A stretch of 64,000 nucleotides of DNA from Gloeopeniophorella convolvens (taxonomy: Eukaryota > Basidiomycota > Agaricomycetes > Russulales), in NCBI GenBank assembly GCA_022496205.1, contig WTXD01000063.1:1-64000 (forward strand), written 5' to 3'. The position numbers were made by a program, and so were the translations under genes. The notes beneath the pieces were generated by a model. That model ran no database searches. It had not been told where the DNA came from and worked only from the letters and a program-made list of their open reading frames with translations. This document shows, piece after piece, positions 1-10,200 of this stretch. Numbering within the stretch: position 1 is the first letter of the stretch; every line of letters begins with the position of its first letter.

Positions 1-170
1 AGGCAAGTACACTACCGCTCCTTTCACTTCTACCTTATGCTTACCTTACCTTGTAGCGTCACTCTGTGTCCTTCAGGTATTGCACTAATGTATTAGTCTT
101 TTGACCTTCTCTGACTGAGCGTCACTCTGTGTCCTTCAGTTGTCACTCCACCCTCTACTGTGCTTCAACA
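1..170 (+). repeat. Truncated LTR, family A (3' end)
   Basis: Positions 95-170 match 4492-4567, the 3' part of the solo LTR at 4199-4567, with few changes, and end in the same TTCAACA. A 20-bp stretch (GCGTCACTCTGTGTCCTTCA, starting near 56 and 118) occurs twice here but once in the other copy, so this copy carries a local duplication. It abuts an inverted family B LTR at 171, so it appears to have landed inside that LTR. The window edge cuts the 5' part. Confidence 0.7.
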
Positions 171-324
171 GCTTTGACCTCCTGTAATATACTGGAGTTT
201 CAGTGGCATCCTCTAGTGTGCTTAAACGCCACCCGACTTGCCCCATTGCTCTTCATCCTCTACTGCGACCGCGAGGCTTAGGTCTTGCAAGTCCTTCGGT
301 AGAACCCCTGCACAGCACGTGACA
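171..324 (-). repeat. Truncated LTR, family B, inverted
   Basis: The reverse complement of this stretch matches 5982-6136, the start of the solo LTR at 5982-6549, nearly base for base, and begins with the same TGTCACGTGC at 324. The match stops at 171, where a family A LTR begins, so the element was cut by that later insertion. Confidence 0.75.
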
Positions 325-1136
325 ATGCTTGAGGCAGTTTTTTTTAGTGTAGTTACCCCAAAGGATTAAAAGGATCCAGAATGACATGGACCCCACGAAT
401 GTTTTGAATGTCTCCCCACTCTCCAGAAACCCTCTCAAACCTCCTAATAAATCATACCGGTGTTCATGTTCTATCCTGCATTACTAGATGAGATCTCAAG
501 ATGACCAAGCGTGAGACAAGGCCACTTGGGCAGATGAGATCTGAACACCACGTGAAATAACTAGCGGGTGTATATGCAGCTGCTAGTCCAGCTTGAGAGT
601 ATCTCTGAGGGATTAATGGACCAATAGGAGTTGAAAGTGAGTGGCCAATCATGTCGTCTAGGGTGAGCCAATCAGTAACAAGGGCCTTTGGTCATATTGA
701 TAACCAGCTACACGAGCTACACAAGCTACAAAGTCTACACATCTAAGCATAGCATCATAGATCTCAAAGCACCAGAGCGCATGGAGCACCAGTTGTACCC
801 CAGTATGAACTACATAGCTCTTGTAGGCCCATAGGAAGAGAGCTATGTAGAGCTACATGGACCCTCTATAGATGGCACAATGTTCCGCGGTAATCGTTCG
901 AGCTACAGAGTGCTATTGATAGGGGGGGGGGGTTGCAATGATGCTACAACATACTACTCGAGCTATGTACTGCTACATCGAACCCTGGATTCTCCCTGAT
1001 GCAGTATTGTTTTCTGTTATATCTGAGACTAGTCTTACATTTAGACAAGGTCAACAAGACCTGAGACAAAGCTGTGCCAGCCAATTACTCTGTCAAGCAA
1101 CTGTGCCGCAGATAGCGACTGTGCCACAGATAGCTG
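325..1136. other. Gene-free, repeat-derived looking flank
   Basis: No convincing coding sequence. The stretch is poorer in GC than the gene regions, holds many short AGCTAC-type motifs and a G run near 921, and an 18-bp tandem duplication at 1097-1132 just before the copia insertion. The last five bases, AGCTG (1132-1136), are the left target duplication of the copia element. I recognise no transposon family in the remainder. Confidence 0.5.
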
Positions 1137-1401
1137 TGCTGGAGTGCAAGTCGCGTTCCGCGCTCGGACTCCCGAGCGGGCCGACTTCCCGGATCCCTTC
1201 CCGATGCCCCCGCTGACTCAAACTACCATATAGTCCTGTAGTATAAAATGTAGTATGTACCAGCTACGAATAGCAGCGTTTCCACATTTCACGTTGCCCT
1301 TTTTTTTTTTTTTTGCGCTCCCTTTAGTCACTTGCCCTACCCCTTCTTGACTTCGCTTTGCGCCGCTGCGCGCCCTCGTTCCGGAACTACACATCGCACT
1401 A
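1137..1401 (+). repeat. 5' LTR of the copia element (internally deleted)
   Basis: Begins TGCTGGAG and ends CATCGCACTA like the 3' LTR, but lacks the segment equivalent to about 6667-6883. A TATAAAA box remains at 1242-1248. The left boundary is fixed by the AGCTG duplication and the right boundary by the primer binding site. The LTR ends TG...TA rather than the usual TG...CA. Confidence 0.92.
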
Positions 1402-1419
1402 GGTTATGGGCCCTGCGAC
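1402..1419 (+). other. Primer binding site, half initiator-tRNA type
   Basis: GGTTATGGGCCCTGCGAC starts at the base after the LTR. It is complementary to the anticodon arm of initiator methionine tRNA (CCCAUAACC core), not to a tRNA 3' CCA end. Established knowledge: Drosophila copia and several fungal copia elements prime from the 5' half of tRNA-iMet cut in the anticodon loop. The match beyond the core was not tested against this organism's own tRNA. Confidence 0.75.
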
Positions 1420-1473
1420 TAAGCATTAGTATGAAGTCACACCATCGTTCAAAGAACTTACCGAGTTATCATC

Positions 1474-2280
1474 ATGGGCGACGACCCGAGAATCTCCATC
1501 CCCAGGCTCAACGCTGATGGAAGCAATTGGCCCAACTACCGTGACCGCCTGCAGTGGGCACTCACCTCAAAGGGCCTGCAAGACCACCTGACGCACGCTA
1601 CTGTATCGCCGGCGTACATCGTGGCCGGCACAATCAACGGCCTTGACGAGACGGCACGATGGACCGTCGGCGAGGGTACAGTCAAACAGTACATCGCCGT
1701 GTCCGTGCCCGACTCGGCCTTCAATCGGATCAAAGTGAAGACAACTGCAAGGGAAGTGTGGGAAGAGTTGAGGAGTATCTTCGAGGGACGCTCGAGGATG
1801 GTGTTGGTGGATCTGAAGAAGAAACTTCAGAACGCGCGCTGCAGAGACAGCGACAATGTGCGAGCTCACTTCACGAAACTCGCTGATCTTCGGGAGCAGC
1901 TTGCTGCCGGAGGCATTGCCATCGCCGACAATGACTTTACCGACACTCTACTCGGTTCCTTGCCCGACCACTACGAGCCTACCATTGCCGGCGCGACTGC
2001 GACTGCGAAGATGAACGCGCGACCTATGACAACAAACGAAGTCATCGATCTCATCACGGATGACTATGACCGACGCACCTTACGCCAACCCCAGAAGACG
2101 GACGACACCAAGGATGAAGCTTTGTCACGGCAGACGACCGCAAGCGCAGAGATAAGCGCGCAGTTGAATGTTTCAACTGCAAGAGGAAGGGGCACTACAA
2201 GACTGAGTGCTGGGCGAAGGGTGGTGGAAGAGAGGGGCAGCGACCAGAGCGTACGCAGAGAAAGCTCGAGACCAAGCTAA
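1474..2280 (+). pseudogene. Copia gag, frameshifted
   Basis: Open frame from ATG 1474 gives a copia gag (UBN2/gag_2-like) protein starting MGDDPRISIPRLNADGSNW. The frame is lost before the nucleocapsid: the CCHC zinc knuckle (C-x2-C-x4-H-x4-C) is encoded at about 2169-2210 in the next frame (-1), so a shift lies between about 2118 and 2140. The remaining 268-residue frame ends at 2280 in non-gag sequence. A second shift between about 2215 and 2260 separates the knuckle from pol. Confidence 0.85.
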
Positions 2281-4198
2281 CAAGGCCGCCGAGCCAGATA
2301 ACGAAGTCGAGGCGTGGGCCGCCATTGATGAAGACACCGGTCAGCGTCGCGCTGAAGTAACGCGCGGGAACGCACCGGAATTGGAACTCTACGACTCGGG
2401 CGCATCGCGCCACATGTCACCTTTCCGTCACTTGTTTACTTCCTTCCAGTCCATCCCTCCTCGTCCCATCATTGCGGCTGACAACCGCACGTTCTATGCC
2501 ACTGGAGTCGGTGACCTACACATCAAAGTCCCTAACGGCGCGACTTCGACATCAGTCGTGCTCCGAGATGCATTATATGCTCCGGAAATGGGACTTACCA
2601 TCGTGTCCATCAGCAGGATCGCCAAAGCAGGCCATCAAGTCAGCTTCAAGGATGATACCTGCACGATCCAGAACAAGTCAGGTCACACCGTCGGTTGCAT
2701 CCCAGCCGCACCGAACGGTTTGTACAAAGTCGACCATGGTGATGTCGCCATCTCGGCTGCGACGGAACCAATTCATTTTGCTGAGCTCCACCGTCGTCTC
2801 GGCCACATCCCCCTCCCAGCCATCCGATCGTTTATTAACCTCGGTTTGATTAAAGATCTCGTCCTGATCGATAACCCGACATTGATCAACTGCGATTCGT
2901 GCGAGTATGCGAAGTCGACTCGCAAGATGATTCGCAAGGAGCGCGCTGAGCCACGCGTAGCTCATTTCGGTGACGAAGTCCACACCGACGTCTGGGGACC
3001 TTCGCCGACCGAGTCCCTGGGCCACCGCCGCTACTATGTAGCGTTCACTGATGACTACTCGCGCTTCACGTGCATCTTCCTCCTCCGCACCAAAGATGAA
3101 GCTTTCAGTGCATACAAGACATTTTCTGCGTGGGCCAAGACACAGCATGCCACGCAGATCAAAATTCTCCACTCTGATCGTGGAGGAGAGTACCTCGGCG
3201 ATGAGTTCACGACATTTCTGAACTCTGAGGGTACCGAGCGCCGACTGACTACACACGACACCCCGCAGCATAACGGTGTCACGGAGTCCTTGAACCGCCG
3301 ACTTCTTGAGCGCGTTCATGCAATCTTGCACCACTCTGGCCTGCCCAAGTCTCTCTGGGGCAAGGCTATTCATCACGCAGTTTGGCTGAAGAACCGCGCA
3401 CCCACTCGTGTCTTAGGCAGCATCACGCCTTATGAGCAGCTTTACAAGTCCAAGCCTGACTTGTCCGACGTTCCGGAGTGGGGCCAAGCAGTTTGGGTCC
3501 ACACGTCCAAGAACGACAAGCTGAGCGCACGCGCAGTCGAGGGGTGCTGGGTCGGATTTGACCAGGAGAGTACGCATGCCCATCGCATTTATTGGCCTAC
3601 TACTCGCAAAATTTCCGTAGAGCGCGACGTCAAATTTTGTCGTACCTACGTCACTCTTCCTGCGCCATCCTATCTGACCATCACCCATGTTCAACCAGCG
3701 GCGCCATCAGCATCAGCACCGCCTCTGGCGCTGCCTCCTGCATCCGGCACGTCAGCACCAGCTCACGCACCAGCACCGGCAGTTCGGCCGGAGCAAGTAC
3801 CGCTGCCACCTGACCTTCCCAACGAACCGCAGCCTACGCTGCGCCGATCGTCACGTCTTACCAAGCCATCCGACTATCAGAAGCGCCTCCAAGCCAGAGA
3901 GGGCACTACGGAGGGGCACGCGCCTACTGGCGAGGCTCTTGGACCAGCCGTTCCAGTCGGAATGCCCCGCCAGGGGGAGTCCGCGTCCATAGTTGACATA
4001 GCATCATTTGCAGAACCCACAGACATTGACTACGCGCTCGCTAGCGCGGTCAACAACCTTGACGATGATCCAAAGACGCTCTCGCAGGCCATGTCGCGCG
4101 TTGACTGGCCGAGCTGGAAGAGCGCTATGGACAAGGAGATGAAGACGCTGAACGACGCCCTTACCTGGACGACCGTACCACGCCAGCCTGGCAAAAAT

Positions 4199-4567
4199 TG
4201 TTGAGACGGACAGTGTCCTGGCGGCTCTGATTAGATTAGATATGGACCTAATGATCAAGGACTATCTTATCTTGTGTACATAATGTTCTAGACTTAAGGC
4301 TGTGTTCAGCCCCACATTCGTTTCCATGATTCTGGACTATTCTAGGGCATTCCATGACCCACCTTGTACTCCAGTACCCACTCTTACTCCGTTTCATGTG
4401 GGTCTCCTAGGCTTTCTAAGCAGTGTTTATCACATGCTATCTGTCGCTCCTTACTGTATATAAGGACCTCTTTCTTCGCCTCTGTAGCCTCAGTCTTTTG
4501 ACCTTCTCTGACTGAGCGTCACTCTGTGTCCTTCAGTTGTCACTCCACCCTCTGCTGCGCTTCAACA
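4199..4567 (+). mobile_element. Solo LTR, family A, nested in copia pol
   Basis: 369 bp beginning TGTTGA and ending TCAACA (perfect 6-bp terminal inversion), flanked by AAAAT at 4194-4198 and 4568-4572. The flanks rejoin as ...GKN-VVGSKW..., the normal start of copia reverse transcriptase. A TATATAA box lies at 4457-4463. No internal domain or second LTR, so it is a solo LTR left by LTR-LTR recombination. Confidence 0.95.
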
Positions 4568-5981
4568 AAAATGTTGTTGGCAGCAAGTGGGTCTTTCGCA
4601 TCAAGCGGAAGGCAGATGGTTCCATCGAGAAACATAAGGCGCGCCTTGTTGCGCGCGGTTTCACTCAGATTTACGGTGTTGACTACTTTGACACCTATTC
4701 CCCCGTTGCCAAGCTTACGAGCTTCCGACTTCTTCTCGCGCTCACTGCGCGTTATGACTGGGACGTCGAGTCCTTCGATTTCAACGGTGCCTACTTGAAC
4801 GGCACCCTCAACGACAATGAAGAGATCTATATGCAGGAACCACCTGGCTATGAGGAGAGCGACAGCGCAACGGTCAAGCGCCTCCTCAAGTCGCTCTATG
4901 GCCTTAAGCAGGCCGGCCACAAGTGGTACGACGCACTTAAGGCCATCCTCGCTGAACTTGGTTTTTGCGTCACAGATGCAGACCCAGGGATGTTTTACCT
5001 CCACATCGATGAGGACATCCTCCTCCTCGCCATCCATGTTGATGACTGTGGCATGACCGGTAGCTCCCCGCATCTCATCCAAGTCTACAAAGCAAAGCTG
5101 AACGAGAAGTACTCGCTCACTGACCTTGGACCGATCCACTGGCTCCTTGGCATCAAAATCATGCGCGACCGAGCCGCGCGCACGATCTCACTTTCACAGA
5201 CGTCCTACATCGAGTCTATCACAGCTCGATTTGGCCTTGCAGATGCGAAGGCATCTATCACTCCTATGATCCCCAACTCTACCCTCAGTAAGGACGACGC
5301 ACCCACCACTGCCGCCGACATTACTTGCATGAAGTCCACGCCATATCGCGAGATTGTCGGCAGCCTCATGTACGCCGCTGTTGCCACACGCCCCGACATT
5401 TCGTTCGCAGTTGGCGCGCTCTCACATTTCCTCGACAACCCAGGCGACACGCATTGGCAAGCTGCCAAGCGCGTACTGAGGTATCTCTACACCACGCGTG
5501 CCCTTACATTAACCTACGGCGCAGATGCGCACGACCTTGTCGGCTATACCGACGCTGATGGCGCTACTCAAGACCACCACTACGCTGTATCAGGATACGC
5601 TTTCCTGATTGACAGTGGTGCTATCTCCTGGAGCTCGCGCAAGCAGGAGCTAATCACTCTGTCGACTGCTGAGGTGGAGTACGTCGCAGCGACACATGCC
5701 GCAAAAGAAGGCATCTGGCTTCGCCGCCTCATCGGCGAGCTCATCCCTTCCCTCATTGTCAACTCTACCCCACTTTACTGCGACAATCAGTCAGCCATCT
5801 CGCTCGCGACGGCAGACAACTACCACGCACGTACCAAGCACATCGACGTGTGGTACCACTTCATTCGCCAAGCCATTGAAGATGGCACCTTCAAGCTTAC
5901 CTTCTGTCCCACTGACGAAATGACTGCAGATATTCTTACTAAGCCGCTCGCCAAGATAAAAAACAAGTTATTTTCGAGCGC

Positions 5982-6549
5982 TGTCACGTGCTGTGCAGGG
6001 GTTCTGCCGAAGGACTTGCAAGACCTAAGCCTCGCGGTCGCAGTAGAGGATGAAGAGCGATGGGGCAAGTCGGGTGGCGATCAAGCACACTAGAGGATGC
6101 CACTGAAACTCCAGTATATTACAGGAGGTCAAAGCTAAGGAGCTAAGACGCTACTGGCAGGTCCTTATATACTACAAGGGTACCTACTGACTAAGCTACT
6201 GGTTCGGGTTCATGTGGGTCAGGAAGCGCGGAGTACAAGTGGGGCATGCTATAAATAGACATGCTGACTGAACGCTCACTCAGCTGACGTCACCATCAGT
6301 CAGCAGTGAGTCATCCGCGTTTCGTCAGCGTCATGGCCTAGGCCCGGTCACGAGTCTCATCACGTGCTCGGTCACGTGACTGCGGAGAACTCGGTCCAAG
6401 GGCGAGGCGTCGAAGCCGGTCATCTATGCTCGTCAGTCCCTGCTGCTGCTGGTCGTACCGCACCAAGTTGGCGCGGACATCTGCAGTCGTCAACAGGGTC
6501 GTCGGGGTCGGTTCGCCCGGCCCGGAAGCCGCAGGCTGAGATTGTGACA
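5982..6549 (+). mobile_element. Solo LTR, family B, nested in copia pol
   Basis: 568 bp from TGTCAC to GTGACA, flanked by AGCGC at 5977-5981 and 6550-6554. The flanks rejoin as ...LFSSALGLCAT-stop, the copia C-terminus. A TATAAATA box lies at 6250-6257. A minus-strand open frame at 6338-6550 lies inside it and is not taken as a gene. A truncated inverted relative is at 171-324. Confidence 0.94.
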
Positions 6550-6574
6550 AGCGCGCTTGGACTTTGCGCGACTT

Positions 6575-6583
6575 GAGGGGGAG
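6575..6583 (+). other. Polypurine tract
   Basis: GAGGGGGAG lies directly before the 3' LTR and overlaps the pol stop codon (6574-6576). This is the expected plus-strand primer site. Confidence 0.85.
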
Positions 6584-7060
6584 TGCTGGAGTGCAAGTCG
6601 CGTTCCGCGCTCAGACTCCCGAGCGGGCCGACTTCCCGGATCCCTTCCCGATGCCCCCGCTGACTCCCACTTCCGCCTCGTTCGGCCACATCCTCCTTAG
6701 TTCCCGCATACAAAAATCGGCTCCCAGTCTCGCCTCCACTCAATGACGACGCGCAGCAAAACTACACAATCAACGACGCAGTTATGACGGACGCGCGGTC
6801 ATTATAGTACGTTTTTTGTTGTGTCTGGCCTTTCGTGCCCCAGCTCCCGAAAACCCATGTGATTGCCCCATTGTAAATACACTAAAACTACCATATAGTC
6901 CTGTAGTATAAAATGTAGTATGTACCAGCTACGAATAGCAGCGTTTCCACATTTCACGTTGCCCTTTTTTTTCGCGCTCCCTTTAGTCACTTGCCCTACC
7001 CCTTCTTGACTTCGCTTCGCGCCGCTGCACGCCCTCGTTCCGGAACTACACATCGCACTA
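6584..7060 (+). repeat. 3' LTR of the copia element
   Basis: 477 bp, full length, TGCTGGAG...CATCGCACTA, followed by the AGCTG target duplication (7061-7065). TATAAAA at 6907-6913. It keeps the roughly 215 bp missing from the 5' LTR. Confidence 0.93.
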
Positions 7061-7297
7061 AGCTGTGGCTGGGATCATCTGACCACAACACTTATGCGGA
7101 AAGTATGCAACTTAGAATAGGATGAGACGGGCAGCACCGGACCGGAGCGTGAGAAGGGTGACGAAAAGACGCAACTTTTCTACCGAGCGTGTGACATAAC
7201 GCGTCCGTTACATAACGAGTGTTCACTCACTGCGCGCCATGTCCGGCCCGATAAGGACACGGAACCAAACTATCCGCTCCTCAGGCTCGCAACTGAA

Positions 7298-10200
7298 ATG
7301 ACCACCTCCCGACCTGGCTGGCAGACAGATGAACTACAAGATGAATGGCCCGAGGACAATACGGACGAAACCGATCATCAAACACGCACCGTTTCCCTCA
7401 CCATCCCTGTTGGTTCCCTTCGCTATGTTCCCGAACATAGTAGTCCAGAGCCTCCCGTTCGTGAAACTGTCAGCGCCGATGCCACTGGTACATTCTTGAT
7501 TCGCCAGGACGCGCTTTCTCTCCACTCGCGGACACCAGGCCAGAGATTAGGCATAATCAAGGATTTTTTCAGCCCTATACCTCTCGAGCGTATGTTCGAG
7601 GCCCCTCCCCCTAAGGATCCTCCCACAAGGGCTGCCGTCGAGCCCTCCTTGCCAAGTAGTCCACCTCCCCTGACACGACCATCACCCCCATTCCACAACT
7701 CTCCCATAAGGAGCGTCGGTTCCTCTTCCCAGGCTTCCCGCCACCTATCCCACCCCACAGAGCGCGAAGGTTTGGGACAGAACATGCAATGCCAATTCAC
7801 TTTTGCCGTGTCAAGACCCGCAGCTCTCCCAAACTCCCTACACCCAAAGCTGAGTGGGCTTGAGGACAGACGGGTTTCCGCTAAGTCCACCTTATCACAA
7901 AACGCCGACCCGCCCCTCCGCCTGTTCCAATTTCAGTACGACACATTCACTCGTGATCATCTTTCCGCTATGGTCGACTCCATCGCTGTGAACTCGCCTT
8001 CCGGTAGCAATGCGGGGAGTTTTCCAGAAAATGTGTCGTCTCCGTTCGGTCTTTCCACAGTCTCCGAGACTTCTGTTCCTTCTAGCTCCGTTGACTTTCG
8101 AAGCGCAAAGCGTGTGAAGTTGAGCTCAATCAGCGATCTTCGCGGGACAGAGCATAGCGTCGAATTGCCTGCACGACGACCTAGCCACAGAAGTCATTGT
8201 GCGGTGGGGACCAGGTCGCCCACGGCCCCAGTCAAGCAGGCGAGGGACTTTACTGCTCAGTCCATATTGGGTGCACCACTTGCTTCAACCGACAATGAAG
8301 GCAATGGATATGCATTCGAAGGAGGCGATGCTAGGTCCCGGGACGGGCGTAAGTTGGGTTATTGTTTCCTCCCCCGCCCTTCGCCTGCCGGCCAACTCCA
8401 GCTCAGACCCTTTTTTTGTGTCAGTTTCCCGTCGTACCCATTCGTTAGAAGACGATGGTAACGTAGTGGCCAAGGGGCTACCTGACTCGTTGAGGCGCAA
8501 GGAATACTCCTCCATGGGCTACAGACAACAAGCTGCTAGTCTCATGGCTCAGATCAAGCAAGACATGAGAGGGGCCAAACGTATCTTCTCTGCGGACATA
8601 ACTGACTCATCTTTTGAGGCTAATTCCCGTCTCGAAACCGTCGCTCGACCAGTACGCTCGGACGCAGATCTTTCTTGTTCACCTTGCGACATTCATGTTA
8701 CACCTGCTCTTCGTCTATCTGTTCGCGGACGCCCTTCGCCTGCAGCGCCCCTTCAGGTGAGATTACGCCACACACTCTCACATCATACATACCAACGGAT
8801 ACAGGATGCCAGCAACGCCTCATTCGACACGGCCCGTATCGATGCCCAGTTTCCCGCACCCCCGATTCTCGTTGCCCCGCCCCCATCTCCACCTTTAGGC
8901 TCACACCCACCTCTCTCCATGCAACAATCTTCCGTTCACCCTCAGCCACCTCACGCTACAAATCCCAATTTACTCTCGACGGCAACGGCGACACTGACAC
9001 ACACCTCCCTGTCATCCCGTAGCCGTGCAAATGAGGACTTGAATCGATTTGTCTCGTCCAGCACAACATCCGGTACTACACTGACTACAGGGAGTTCCGG
9101 GTCGTTCGTGAAGCATCCGGGGCCCGCACAAATTACCCGCATCGCACCCGAAGATGTCCCCGCCTTGCCAGACCGCGTCGGGAAAATGGTGTTTGACAAG
9201 GTCATGATGCGATGGGTCAAGGTGCCCGTCGCGGCAACTCAGAGACTTGCTGAAACCGGCGCCGGCGGCTTTATGACGGGTGCAGAGGCCGATGCTGAAA
9301 GTGAAGACCCCTTCCGCGACATCGAAAGCCTTCGTGAGGATTCTTTGACGGGCGACGGTGGTCAGGGAGGGGCAATCGCGTCTATTGACACAGGCCTCGC
9401 CGAAGTGGAGGATGAGGACGAGATGGAACTCACTTCGTTCTCCTTTGACGGGCCACAGAGCCCACTACAAGCCCCGAACAGCCATGGTGATGGCATCCTT
9501 GACGGCGAGGATGACACAACGGATTCGGACAACGATGACGACGAGATCACAGAGATCACCAGTCTATCTGCTTCGCTGTCCCTCGCGGGCGCGCACGAGA
9601 TTGCCTACGAGCCTGACTCGAGCGATGATGATGGTTATCAAGATCACACAGCTACCGTCACCATGAAATCTCCTGACGCACCTCGCGAGGCTCCAGCTCC
9701 AACACCTATTCGCTCTGCGCTGAAGAACACGGCAGCAATTTCCGCGATTCCCCTCGTAAACCCTCTGGATCATCAGACTCCCGCACGAAGCTCGGGACAT
9801 CGACGATCCGTTAGCTTCTCGGATGGTAGACGAGAGGGTCCTATCCTAGGCCTTGGGCGAGACACCGATTCGGATGCCAGTGAGAGCGAATCTAAGTCCG
9901 AGGCTCATGCCGGAGGCCCGAGCTTTGTCCCATCTATCCGGTCGAAACGCATCGCCGATATGCTGCAAGGTCTTGAAAGTACGAGTGACAGGTAGTGAGA
10001 AAAATTGACAGCGTACTGATCAAAGATCTGCAGGTGTTGACGACGAATCACTGTCAGCGTCCTCTGATCCCTCACAGCCACCTGCCAATTTAATGGTACC
10101 GGATGCTACCCAAGGTCCCTATCCCCTACATCCCGGATTTCTCGGATCGGACGCTGCATGGCAGGGGAGTATGCGGCCGGAGGACCCAGTCTCATTCAAG

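Larger units (their letters stand above)
2207..6576 (+). pseudogene. Copia pol (PR-IN-RT-RH), interrupted twice
   Basis: The open part begins without an ATG, as expected for a Gag-Pol fusion. Domains in order: aspartic protease with DSGAS near 2390; GAG-pre-integrase zinc finger with LHRRLGH and CDSC (2780-2910); integrase core with Asp near 2990, Asp in HSDRGGEY near 3178 and Glu in GVTESLNR near 3283; reverse transcriptase with HVDDC at about 5035-5050; RNase H with TDADGA and AEVEY (5540-5690). A solo LTR at 4199-4567 splits the protein just before the reverse transcriptase, and another at 5982-6549 splits the last residues (ALGLCAT, stop 6574-6576). Removing each insertion and one target copy restores frame at both points, so pol was intact when they landed. 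Confidence 0.93.
1137..7060 (+). mobile_element. Ty1/copia LTR retrotransposon, defunct
   Basis: Complete structure with two LTRs (1137-1401 and 6584-7060), AGCTG target duplications at 1132-1136 and 7061-7065, a primer binding site directly after the 5' LTR, gag, then protease, integrase, reverse transcriptase and RNase H in copia order, and a polypurine tract before the 3' LTR. The aligned parts of the two LTRs differ by about three substitutions in roughly 255 bp, so insertion was recent. It is dead: gag and pol are out of frame with each other, two solo LTRs interrupt pol (4199-4567 and 5982-6549), and the 5' LTR has an internal deletion. It sits about 240 bp upstream of the next gene's start codon. 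Confidence 0.93.

Noticed and set aside
2678..3376. Long minus-strand open frame (232 codons) inside copia pol
   Set aside because: Antisense to integrase, with no family resemblance; a codon-bias shadow.
6338..6550. Minus-strand open frame starting MSQSQPAASG, resembling a gag start
   Set aside because: Lies wholly inside the solo LTR of family B; LTRs are non-coding and no partner domains follow.
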